Assembly (NCBI GenBank): GCA_963774895.1
Contig: CAVZGN010000001.1
Span: forward strand, 744,001-808,000
Origin: REEB76 sp963774895
GTDB taxonomy: Bacteria; Pseudomonadota; Gammaproteobacteria; Natronospirales; REEB76
Direction: 5' to 3'
DNA length: 64,000 bases
The translations under genes were made by a program, and so were the position numbers. The notes below the pieces were generated by a model. It was not told the DNA's origin and did no database searches. It worked only from the letters and a program-made list of their open reading frames with translations. The number at the start of each line of letters is the position of its first letter. Position 1 is the stretch's first letter. Shown in pieces: positions 18,055 to 25,864 of this stretch.

Positions 18055-20052
18055 TCAGTGCGCAACGTTTGCGGCGGGAAGTTTCATCATCTTGTGGATT
18101 ACGGCAAAACGCGGATCGGCGCGCATTCCGGCCCAGCCCGGACCCGAAACTATCATGATTAATTGGTCGTGATCCTGAACGGCGCGCTGCAACTCGGGAA
18201 ATGCTGCATCCTTATCGCCCAAACTCCAATATACATAAGCGAGCATCACCCCAGATTGATATTGGTGCGCAGAGCTATGCTGCAGTTCTTTGAGATTCTG
18301 GCGGGCAAGTTCTTTGTGACCAAGGCCGGCTTCAGATACACCTCTTTCCATCAGAAGAAATGGCTCATTTTTGTCTCCCCAAAGATTGCCTGCCATATGG
18401 ATATCATCCAGAGCTTGTTGGTAATTACCTGTGGCGATGTCATTTTCAGCCATAAACGTATAGGTCAGCCCAAATCGCGGTGTCAATGCGATACAGGTAC
18501 GAAACTGGGCCGCGGCCTGGCCCGGTTTGCCGGCGTAGGCAAGTGCCCGGCCCAGGTCGGCATTGATGATGGGCGAGAGCGGATCCAGTTCAAATGCCAT
18601 CTGCATCTGTTTCACGGCTTGTTGAACATCGCCGGTAAACCAGAAATACATCGCATACCATTGTTGGGCAGTGGCATAACTGGGATCAAGCTTCAAGGCA
18701 AGCGTGAATTCCTGTCTGGCCTGCGGCCATTCCCAATGTTCTTCATGCAGCAATCCGAGCACCGCATGCGCCAGCGGTAAGGACGGATCAAGCGCGATAG
18801 CCTTATTCACTGCAGTCAATGCATCGGAATAATGGGTGTCCGGCGCCTCTTCGCTTTCATAACTCCCCCATATAGTGTAGGCCATGGCCAGCCCCGCCCA
18901 TGAGTCCGCATAATTGCCGTCTTCCAGGATGGATTTCTGAAAGTAACTGATGGCTTGCTCGATGTCCGGGACTGTCCTATAACCCAGATAGCCCATACCT
19001 ACAAGATAAGCATCCCGTGCCTCGAGGTTGATGTTTGGATAAACGTCATGGTGATTGGCGCCTGAAGTATCCATGGGTAGATGCAAATGTGTGATGACCG
19101 AGTCTGCAATCGTGTCTTCGGTTTCAAATATCTTACTGCGTGGCATTGAAAATTCATCAGACCATAGTTCGTAGCCATTGGCAGTGTCTACCAGCGCGAC
19201 ACTGATGTGCAATGTGTCAGCCGAACGCTGTACGCTGCCTTCGATCACGTTACGGACGCCCAGAACCCGGCCGATATCGCGCACATCCATGGATTTATCC
19301 CGCAGGCTGAACGATGAGGTGTGTGCCACGACATGCAAGACTGGGATACGGCCCAGGCGTGTGATCAGTTCATCAGTGATGCCATCACTCAGATAATGGC
19401 TATCGGGATCATGATCCAGATCAGCGAATGGCAGCACCGCTAAGGTCACTGGCAACGCACTCCCGGAGACAGCTGGTTGACGGCGTCTGAGATGATGCAG
19501 GTAACCGGCGCCTGCAGTCGCAGCTAGAACGACCACGGCAGTTCCTAGATACCACGCCCAATCACGCCGCAATCGAGAACGATGGGCAGGGGTTGATCCT
19601 CGCAAAGCAGATTCGGCTTCCCACAACGAGGCCGTGAGCATTCGAACGGCGTCCGCCAGGCAGCGGCGGTAGGTGCTCCAGCTCAGATGCACAGCATCAG
19701 CAGCTGCCTGCTGGCTGCGCAGTGGCACAAGGTAGGTGTGCTGCAATACTTGCTGAAAACGACTAGTTTTTGGATTTTGGCCGAGCCGCTGGCAATGGCT
19801 GCCGATCAGATCGCGCAATGCTTGGGTCGATGGTGTGGTTGGCGATTGCACCAGTGCTGCGGCCACCAGCTGCGAACCCAGTAGCGGATTATTGCGTAGA
19901 TGATCCGGTCGCTGGTAATCCCGCAGTGCCTGATGAAGCGCCAGCGCGAACCCATGCTCCAAGGCTATATCCGGTGTGCTGTGTTCAGACGACTTACTGT
20001 CATTCTTTCCGGGAGCCGGGTCTGGGCCAAGGGGTGGTTCCGGCGTGTGCAT
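18055..20052 (-). CDS. HTH-TM-FlgO/TolB-TPR regulatory protein
   Basis: The 665-residue protein has an N-terminal cytoplasmic part whose segment at about residues 113-142 (SQQAAADAVHLSWSTYRRCL) looks like a sigma-70 region 4-type helix-turn-helix. A transmembrane helix follows (about 166-188), then a FlgO/TolB-N-like domain (VAVLPF-like TLAVLPFADLDHD, LSDGITDELITRLGRIPVL) found in adenylate-cyclase and CadC-like regulators, and about seven TPR units to the C-terminus. The layout suggests a membrane-tethered transcription factor that senses in the periplasm. I chose ATG 20052 because AGGGG lies about 9 bases upstream; the in-frame TTG at 20076 has no usable spacing. Targets are unknown; it is divergent from the 20314 gene cluster. 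Confidence 0.75.
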   Translation of the reverse strand: MHTPEPPLGPDPAPGKNDSKSSEHSTPDIALEHGFALALHQALRDYQRPDHLRNNPLLGSQLVAAALVQSPTTPSTQALRDLIGSHCQRLGQNPKTSRFQQVLQHTYLVPLRSQQAAADAVHLSWSTYRRCLADAVRMLTASLWEAESALRGSTPAHRSRLRRDWAWYLGTAVVVLAATAGAGYLHHLRRRQPAVSGSALPVTLAVLPFADLDHDPDSHYLSDGITDELITRLGRIPVLHVVAHTSSFSLRDKSMDVRDIGRVLGVRNVIEGSVQRSADTLHISVALVDTANGYELWSDEFSMPRSKIFETEDTIADSVITHLHLPMDTSGANHHDVYPNINLEARDAYLVGMGYLGYRTVPDIEQAISYFQKSILEDGNYADSWAGLAMAYTIWGSYESEEAPDTHYSDALTAVNKAIALDPSLPLAHAVLGLLHEEHWEWPQARQEFTLALKLDPSYATAQQWYAMYFWFTGDVQQAVKQMQMAFELDPLSPIINADLGRALAYAGKPGQAAAQFRTCIALTPRFGLTYTFMAENDIATGNYQQALDDIHMAGNLWGDKNEPFLLMERGVSEAGLGHKELARQNLKELQHSSAHQYQSGVMLAYVYWSLGDKDAAFPELQRAVQDHDQLIMIVSGPGWAGMRADPRFAVIHKMMKLPAANVAH

Positions 20053-20233
20053 TTTATTAATCCCCTGGGCGCGCAATCCCTCAAAAGTTTAGCGGCGCAT
20101 CCAAAGTCTAATCCAGTCCGGTCTGGCCGGTAAGCCTGTCGGCAACAGGGCCAGACCCCGCCGGTGGCGCGGCCCCGGGCACAAATTGAGCAGTTATTGG
20201 CATAGAAAGCGGCCATTGCAGCGGCTTTAATTA

Positions 20234-20287
20234 TAGCCGCGCGCGGCTAAAACCCTCCTGGCTGCGCGACCGGACTTCGGAAGTCCG
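20234..20287. promoter_or_regulatory. two palindromes between divergent genes
   Basis: The 261-bp intergenic region carries a perfect 16-bp palindrome TAGCCGCGCGCGGCTA (20234-20249) and an inverted repeat CGGACTTCGGAAGTCCG (20271-20287, 8-bp arms around one base). Neither is followed by a T-tract, so they are better operator or leader-hairpin candidates than terminators. They lie just upstream of the 20314 gene. Which regulator, if any, binds is unknown. Confidence 0.35.
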
Positions 20288-20313
20288 CCATTGATGAGAA
20301 TCGGAGTAAAGCG

Positions 20314-20766
20314 ATGAAACAACGATGGTCCAAGGTACTGGTATCGGCGCTTGTTCCGGCGCTGGCATTGGGTATTGCCTGGACGATACGGGCGGAAGGT
20401 GGAGCCGGCGGGACGCATGCAGCACCAGCGTCCGTCGCCCCGCTCCTGATTACCGCACGCGGGCGCTATCCGCCGACGCCGGACTCTGAGATGGCCACTA
20501 CACAAAAAAACAACGAGCTGTTAGGCGACCGTTATCGCGAGTACCAGCAGCGTTGGCAAGCGTATCAGGTGCAGCTGCTCCGTTGCCAGAAAATAATTCC
20601 ATCTGCATGCGGACAGGGCTCTTCGCGAGATCACTGTGTAGAAAGCCGGTTGGTGCCGTGTCTTGTTTCTGTGCTTGCGCCACTGGATACGGCCCGGCAT
20701 GCGGTCCACGACCAGGCCATCGAACTTGAGGAAGCGGCGCAGCAGCTCGCAGGGAAAACCCAATGA
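20314..20766 (+). CDS. exported hypothetical protein
   Basis: I do not recognise this 150-residue protein. It has an N-terminal signal peptide or anchor (about residues 8-27, ending IRAEG), a Gly/Ala/Pro linker, and a helical, possibly coiled-coil region from about residue 64 with four cysteines (CQ, ACGQ, HCVES, PCLVS) that could form disulfides in the periplasm. GGAG lies 7 bases before the ATG, supporting the start. It is followed within about 40 bp by an exported ankyrin protein and then two FG-GAP proteins on the same strand, so a shared envelope or surface function is possible but not shown. Confidence 0.65.
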   Translation: MKQRWSKVLVSALVPALALGIAWTIRAEGGAGGTHAAPASVAPLLITARGRYPPTPDSEMATTQKNNELLGDRYREYQQRWQAYQVQLLRCQKIIPSACGQGSSRDHCVESRLVPCLVSVLAPLDTARHAVHDQAIELEEAAQQLAGKTQ

Positions 20767-20807
20767 AGCGCGGAGCATTTGTAGGTACGAATTTATGAAG
20801 TTAGAAA

Positions 20808-21206
20808 GTGAAAGCAATTAAACAACAGCGCGCGGCTTTGTCGACCTGGTATGGCCTGTTGTTGCTGGCGCTATTCATGAGTGCCGGTTTGGTTTTGGCC
20901 GCGCCCCCAGCTGCAGCGACTCAATCCAGCTTGGATCAGCAACTGCTGTCACGGGCTGCTGATGCGCCAATAGCGGACGTGCAGAACCTGATCAAAAGCG
21001 GCGCGCACATCAACGCGCAAGATCGCTTCGGCGTGACGCCGTTGATGCAAGCCGTGATCGGCGACAACACTGCGGTAGTACGCATGCTGCTCGGCGCGGG
21101 AGCGGATCAGAATCTAAGAGACTTGCGCGGCGACACGGCGCTGGATCTGGCACGCCAACTGGGACGCAACAACATCGAGCGATTGCTGGCAGGTGTGGCG
21201 CATTAG
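20808..21206 (+). CDS. exported ankyrin-repeat protein
   Basis: The 132-residue product begins at a GTG that gives a signal peptide ending near LVLAAPPAAA. The later ATG at 20877 would cut into that signal, so GTG is preferred although no strong ribosome-binding site is visible. Two to three ankyrin units follow (about residues 48-130: VQNLIKSGAHINAQDRFGVTPLMQA, VRMLLGAGADQNLRDLRGDTALDLA are two separate unit cores). Periplasmic ankyrin proteins usually mediate protein contacts. The partner is unknown; neighbours suggest a surface-protein context. Confidence 0.8.
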   Translation: MKAIKQQRAALSTWYGLLLLALFMSAGLVLAAPPAAATQSSLDQQLLSRAADAPIADVQNLIKSGAHINAQDRFGVTPLMQAVIGDNTAVVRMLLGAGADQNLRDLRGDTALDLARQLGRNNIERLLAGVAH

Positions 21207-21256
21207 ATGCGTATCAGCACCCGGGCATGTGGACAGTACAAATGGGAGACGAGACC

Positions 21257-22993
21257 ATGAGGCGTATATTGCTGTGTCTTACCGGATTGTTGTTGACGCT
21301 AGCTGCGGTTGCTGCTTCTGCAGAAGTGATCCTGAATGAACCGAGCGTCAATTCCGGCGACCAGCAGGGCTTCGTCGTGGCCCTGAGCGCCGACGGCACT
21401 CATGCGCTGGTAGGCGCGCCGGGCGCGACCGTGAATGGCATCAGCCAAGCAGGCAAAGCCTTCATATATGTGCTCTCGCATGGTGACTGGCAGCGCACAC
21501 AGGAAATCGATGATCCGACTCCGGTGTCGGGTGACCGTTTCGGTTCAGCTCTGGCGATGTCAACTGACGGCGGCATGCTCATCATCGGCGCACCGGGCGC
21601 TGCCGCTGGTGGCCAGGATGCCGCAGGCCGGGTATTCGTGTTCACCGCGGCGGCTGGTGGCAGTTGGAGCATGCATGAACTCTTGGAGCCTGATATGGGC
21701 GCCAACGATGCGTTCGGCTCGGCGGTAACAATTTCCGGCAACGGCAACATCGCGGTCGTGGGTGCACCGGCTGCGGCGCGTTCCGGCAAAGCATTTGTGT
21801 TCACGCTCAATGCAGGTATGTCCAACGGTGCGCCTGCAGAACTGGATGCACCTGCGGAAGCGGGCGGTAATTATCATTTCGGCAACGCCGTGGCCATCGC
21901 TGCCAACGGCAGCAGCATCCTGGTGGGCGCGCCGGTGATCGGTGACGGCGTGCCATCCGGAAAAGCCTGGCTGTTCGTGACCGGCAAAAACAATGCCGCG
22001 CAAGCACGCGTGTCCTCGATCTTCAACGCCTTCAAGAACAACACCAGTCTGTTGCAAGCCGCCAAGGGTGGGAACAACGGCCCCTGGTCTGTGGGCCATG
22101 AGTTCGACAACCCGGTCTCTGACAAACCCGGTTACTTCGGCAGCAGCCTAGCGATATCGGCGGATGGCAGTGAGGTACTTATAGGCGCCTATGGCGAATA
22201 TTCCAGCACCGATAGCAGCAACCAGGGCGATGGGGTCGGCGCGGCTTATCTTTATACACAAGCCAGCGGCTGGGGCGCGCCCCAGGTCTTCACGGATGTG
22301 GCGGCAGCGCGCTTGGAAGGTTTTGGCAATAGCGTGGCGCTGGCTGCTGACGGCACGACTCTGGCCATCGGTGCGCAGAATGCCGGGGTGAATTCAGCAG
22401 ATGCCGCCGGCAATGTATTTGTTTACCGGCACTCGGGTAGCGGGTGGAATCCGCTGCATACCTTCAGCGATCCAAGACCTGTTGACGGTAACAATTTCGG
22501 CAGTGCCGTGGCGTTGTCTTCCGAAGGCGCGTCCTTACTGGTGGGAGCCATGAATGTGGCGGTGGCGGGACGCGGTTCCGCAGGTCTGGCTTACGTATTT
22601 CCACCGGTCATCGAACTGGCAGTTTCCATCCAGGCGGCGCCGGAACAGCCACTGGTCGGCAGCCAATTCACCTATCAGATCAACGTGCGCAATACCGACA
22701 TTCTGGTTACGGCTACGCATGTGCAGTTTTCAAACACGCTGCCATCCGTTGCCAGCCCGGTGTCATCCACACCGGCAAGCTGCGTGAGCCATGCGCAAAC
22801 AGTCAGTTGTGAGCTGGGATCTCTCGCACCGGGCGCCGCCAGCAGCATCACCATCACACTGATGGCACCACAAACACCTGGAGAGATCATCGATCAGGCG
22901 GCAGCCAAAGCCGATCAGACCGATCCGCATTCGCCGCGCAACCGCGCCAGTTTGATAACTCGCATCATTCCCCCACCAAAACCGGGTAACTAA
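21257..22993 (+). CDS. secreted FG-GAP repeat protein with C-terminal DUF11 domain
   Basis: From ATG 21257 (GGAG 8 bases upstream; the earlier ATG 21227 adds ten residues before the signal) the protein has 578 residues. A signal peptide ends near AAVAASAE. About seven FG-GAP-type beta-propeller blades follow, each with a core such as FGSALAMSTDGGMLIIGAPG, then a DUF11 Ig-like domain (about 455-560; YQINVRNTD, LAPGAASSITITL). Such propellers are usually extracellular binding modules. It stops with a proline-rich tail and has no sorting helix, unlike its paralogue downstream. It lies 27 bases before that paralogue, so the pair is probably co-transcribed. Confidence 0.82.
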   Translation: MRRILLCLTGLLLTLAAVAASAEVILNEPSVNSGDQQGFVVALSADGTHALVGAPGATVNGISQAGKAFIYVLSHGDWQRTQEIDDPTPVSGDRFGSALAMSTDGGMLIIGAPGAAAGGQDAAGRVFVFTAAAGGSWSMHELLEPDMGANDAFGSAVTISGNGNIAVVGAPAAARSGKAFVFTLNAGMSNGAPAELDAPAEAGGNYHFGNAVAIAANGSSILVGAPVIGDGVPSGKAWLFVTGKNNAAQARVSSIFNAFKNNTSLLQAAKGGNNGPWSVGHEFDNPVSDKPGYFGSSLAISADGSEVLIGAYGEYSSTDSSNQGDGVGAAYLYTQASGWGAPQVFTDVAAARLEGFGNSVALAADGTTLAIGAQNAGVNSADAAGNVFVYRHSGSGWNPLHTFSDPRPVDGNNFGSAVALSSEGASLLVGAMNVAVAGRGSAGLAYVFPPVIELAVSIQAAPEQPLVGSQFTYQINVRNTDILVTATHVQFSNTLPSVASPVSSTPASCVSHAQTVSCELGSLAPGAASSITITLMAPQTPGEIIDQAAAKADQTDPHSPRNRASLITRIIPPPKPGN

Positions 22994-23020
22994 CGATATT
23001 TTTCATTAATGGAGAGTGCC

Positions 23021-25459
23021 ATGAAGTTAAGATCCGTCATATCAGGATTTATCAGGCTTGCTCTTGGCCTGAGCTTGTTGGCTTCAAGTGTGCTCGCACA
23101 TGCTGGTCCACTAACGCCGACGTCACTACCCAACCCCAATCCCAATGCCCAGTACAATTACTACGGCAATGCCGTAGCGCTGTCGCCGGACGGCAGCATC
23201 GCCGCGATCGCAGCCAATGCCGGTGACTATGGATCACCTACACCGCCATCTGTCTCTATATTTCAGTATGCCAACAATGCATGGGGTTCTACACCCATTA
23301 TCACCGTTTGCGATCCAGCGGATAGCTCTGGCAGTTGCACTAACGATACCCAACCTGCAGATTATTTTGCATCCGCGGTAGCCGTCTCAGCGGTAAGCAA
23401 CAACAGTTTCATCTTGGCCATTGGTTCAACGCACGACGGAGTTATGAATGGCAATACGGTGTATTCTGGTGTGGTCTATATATATCAGTGCTCGATCAGC
23501 TCTGCGAGCTGTGGCACGCCGGTCGCGACGCTCCTTGATCCAGCACCAGCTCCAACACCTTACGATTACTTTGGATCAGCGCTTGCCATCTCTCAGGATG
23601 GGAATTCCATCTTAGTGGGCGCTTGGGGCACGCCGGAATATGGCGGTCCTGGTGTGACCGGAAACCAGTCCTATGAGGGCAGTGCCTATATATATAACAC
23701 TGCGGGTGACAATAATTGGACCATGACCAGCCAACTTCTCGATCCTGTGCCAACTTGTACCTCTTATGGAACTCCTCCGTATGGGCAAGTCGTGTGTGAT
23801 GAGTTCGGCTACGCAGTAGCTTTGTCAGGAACCGGCAATAATGTAACGGTGCTCATCGGAGCACCGGGGGCGGTGGAATCAAATACAGGTTCGCCTGAAC
23901 CTGGCGAAGGCCAGTCATTTATTTTTAACAATGTAGGCGCGCTGTTAAACACCTTCACAAACACCAACACAGTTGCCTGCAGTGGTGTGGTGTCCCTTAG
24001 TTGCGATGAATTCGGTATGGCGGTGGCACTCTCAGGCGATGGCAGCACGGCCCTGGTTGGCGCACCCAATGCCTTCGTCACCGGTTCCGATGGCTCTGTT
24101 GCCGGTGAATACGGCTTGGTCAGTCTGTACCATCAATCGACACCGGGTAGCTGGTCGGGCGTAACCAGCCCTGTCATCACCTATTCCAATCCGAACCAGA
24201 ACGCCAACTACGATTTCACGGGTGTCGGCGGTTTTGGTTCCTCCTTGGCTCTTTCCAGTGACGGTACCACGGAGCTAGTCGGGCTGCCCGCAGGCGCAGA
24301 AGGCACCAACAGTGGCGGCTATGGCAATTCTGGTGAAATGGACAGCTACACCTGCAACTTTTCAACGTCGCCGCCCTGCGTGAATACTCCGGCTCAGACT
24401 TACGTGGATCCGGTTGTACTGGTTTATCCAAACAAAACACCCGAACCTGTGGATTACTTCGGTGCAGCGGTGGCGATATCCGGCGACACCAGCGTAATAT
24501 TAGCGGGCGCACCCGACAGTAATTTATACGGCGCGAATTACAATGGTGCTGCCTATGCCTATGGTGCTCCTGGCGTATTCCCGCCCGTTGCCCTGGGATT
24601 GAGTTATACCGGGCCGAATGGCGTCTCCGTTGTCCCCGGCCAAGATCTTATCTATACCATGACCGTGACCAACACGAATAGCACACAAGCTGCCGTGAAC
24701 ATCGTACTTACCGGAACATTGGCGGCGGGAGTCACGCTGGTATCCTATGCAGCTGATGGCGCCACTTGCATCGGTGGCAGTGGAAACTACACCTGCACGA
24801 TCGCTTCTCTCGCGCCGGGCGCGACCTGGAATCCTGGCGTCACCTTACAAATCAGCAGTGCTGATGTGGGCCAGATTGTGGCTGTGGCTGTAGTCAATGT
24901 CAAGGCGCAAAACGGCAGCAACAACCCGTCAATATCTGCATCAGTGACCGTGACGGCTGCAACATCAAATAATGCTCTTTCCCTAATATATGGCAATCTA
25001 GCTGGCATATGCACGCAACTTGGTGACTGTCCCAATGCCAACCCAGGAGAAAGTTTTTTATACATTATTGGCGTAACAAACACGAGTTCATCGTCGGCTA
25101 ATAATGTGGTGGTGACGGTCACGATCCCACCAGGAATGACATTTACAAATCCTTCTGCTTCGCCTGGAGTCTGCTTGATCGATGTAGCCGAATCGAAGAT
25201 GGCTTGTGCTCTTAGCATACTTGTGCCTTCATCTACTTGGAATTTAAAATTTGTCGCTACCGTGAACAGCAATGATGCATCGGGCCAGATATTGACCAGT
25301 CAGGCTACCGCGACTTCCAGTATCGGCTCATCACCTACGCAGACATATACAGTATCTGTCGGTGCTCCTATCGGTACATCAGGTGGGATTGGCTGGTTAG
25401 AACTTCTGGCGCTGATTGTTTTATGCTGGTATAGCCGACGCAGGATGATAAGGTTATAG
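23021..25459 (+). CDS. surface FG-GAP/DUF11 protein with GlyGly-CTERM-like tail
   Basis: This 812-residue protein starts at ATG 23021, with GGAGAG 4 bases upstream; ATG 23009 is in frame but sits within that Shine-Dalgarno region. After a signal peptide ending at SVLAHA there are about seven FG-GAP blades (to about residue 520), two DUF11 domains (about 530-650 and 665-775) and a C-terminal sorting-like tail: GTSGGIGW, a hydrophobic helix and RRR. That tail resembles GlyGly-CTERM signals processed by rhombosortase; no rhombosortase is in the window. It is a paralogue of the preceding protein. Expected location is the cell surface; function unknown. Confidence 0.82.
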   Translation: MKLRSVISGFIRLALGLSLLASSVLAHAGPLTPTSLPNPNPNAQYNYYGNAVALSPDGSIAAIAANAGDYGSPTPPSVSIFQYANNAWGSTPIITVCDPADSSGSCTNDTQPADYFASAVAVSAVSNNSFILAIGSTHDGVMNGNTVYSGVVYIYQCSISSASCGTPVATLLDPAPAPTPYDYFGSALAISQDGNSILVGAWGTPEYGGPGVTGNQSYEGSAYIYNTAGDNNWTMTSQLLDPVPTCTSYGTPPYGQVVCDEFGYAVALSGTGNNVTVLIGAPGAVESNTGSPEPGEGQSFIFNNVGALLNTFTNTNTVACSGVVSLSCDEFGMAVALSGDGSTALVGAPNAFVTGSDGSVAGEYGLVSLYHQSTPGSWSGVTSPVITYSNPNQNANYDFTGVGGFGSSLALSSDGTTELVGLPAGAEGTNSGGYGNSGEMDSYTCNFSTSPPCVNTPAQTYVDPVVLVYPNKTPEPVDYFGAAVAISGDTSVILAGAPDSNLYGANYNGAAYAYGAPGVFPPVALGLSYTGPNGVSVVPGQDLIYTMTVTNTNSTQAAVNIVLTGTLAAGVTLVSYAADGATCIGGSGNYTCTIASLAPGATWNPGVTLQISSADVGQIVAVAVVNVKAQNGSNNPSISASVTVTAATSNNALSLIYGNLAGICTQLGDCPNANPGESFLYIIGVTNTSSSSANNVVVTVTIPPGMTFTNPSASPGVCLIDVAESKMACALSILVPSSTWNLKFVATVNSNDASGQILTSQATATSSIGSSPTQTYTVSVGAPIGTSGGIGWLELLALIVLCWYSRRRMIRL

Positions 25460-25569
25460 TCTTATTAGACTCGATGATGCTATCAACTGATAAGAAACTG
25501 CAAGATGGTGTTTCACAATCGGTCACGAGCTCAGTTCACGGTGCTGGTTACCGTTATTCTGGAGGAAGT

Positions 25570-25644
25570 TGGTGGGCGGTACTGGGATCGAACCAGTGGC
25601 CCCTGCCGTGTGAAAGCAGTGCTCTACCGCTGAGCTAACCGCCC
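25570..25644 (-). tRNA. tRNA-Val (anticodon CAC)
   Basis: The minus strand folds into a full cloverleaf: acceptor GGGCGGT pairing with ACCGCCC, a D arm with AGCTCAGCGGTAGAGC, an anticodon loop TTCACAC giving anticodon CAC, a T arm with GGTTCGATCCC, and an encoded CCA end. It decodes GUG. It stands alone between a surface-protein gene and hrpB. Confidence 0.95.
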
Positions 25645-25825
25645 GCCGTTTGATGCGAAAAATTCCATCCCTGGAATTTTCCTATACGAATACCGAAAAC
25701 GCGGTTTCCGGTTTTCTTCGATTTCCGGCTTAGCGGCCGAAAACGGCGGTATATCCCTATACCGAGCAAGCCTCTCACGAAGAGAGACTTGCAATGGAGC
25801 GCGGATTTTAAGGGCGGCATGCATC

Positions 25826-25852
25826 CGGGTCAAATAACAGGCATTTGACCCG
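25826..25852 (+). promoter_or_regulatory. 10-bp inverted repeat in the hrpB leader
   Basis: CGGGTCAAAT (25826-25835) and ATTTGACCCG (25843-25852) form a perfect 10-bp inverted repeat around a 7-base loop, ending 12 bases before the hrpB ATG. No T-tract follows, so it is not a terminator. It could be an operator or an RNA hairpin that hides the translation start, since no clear Shine-Dalgarno sequence precedes hrpB. Confidence 0.4.
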
Positions 25853-25864
25853 TAGAATATCCGC

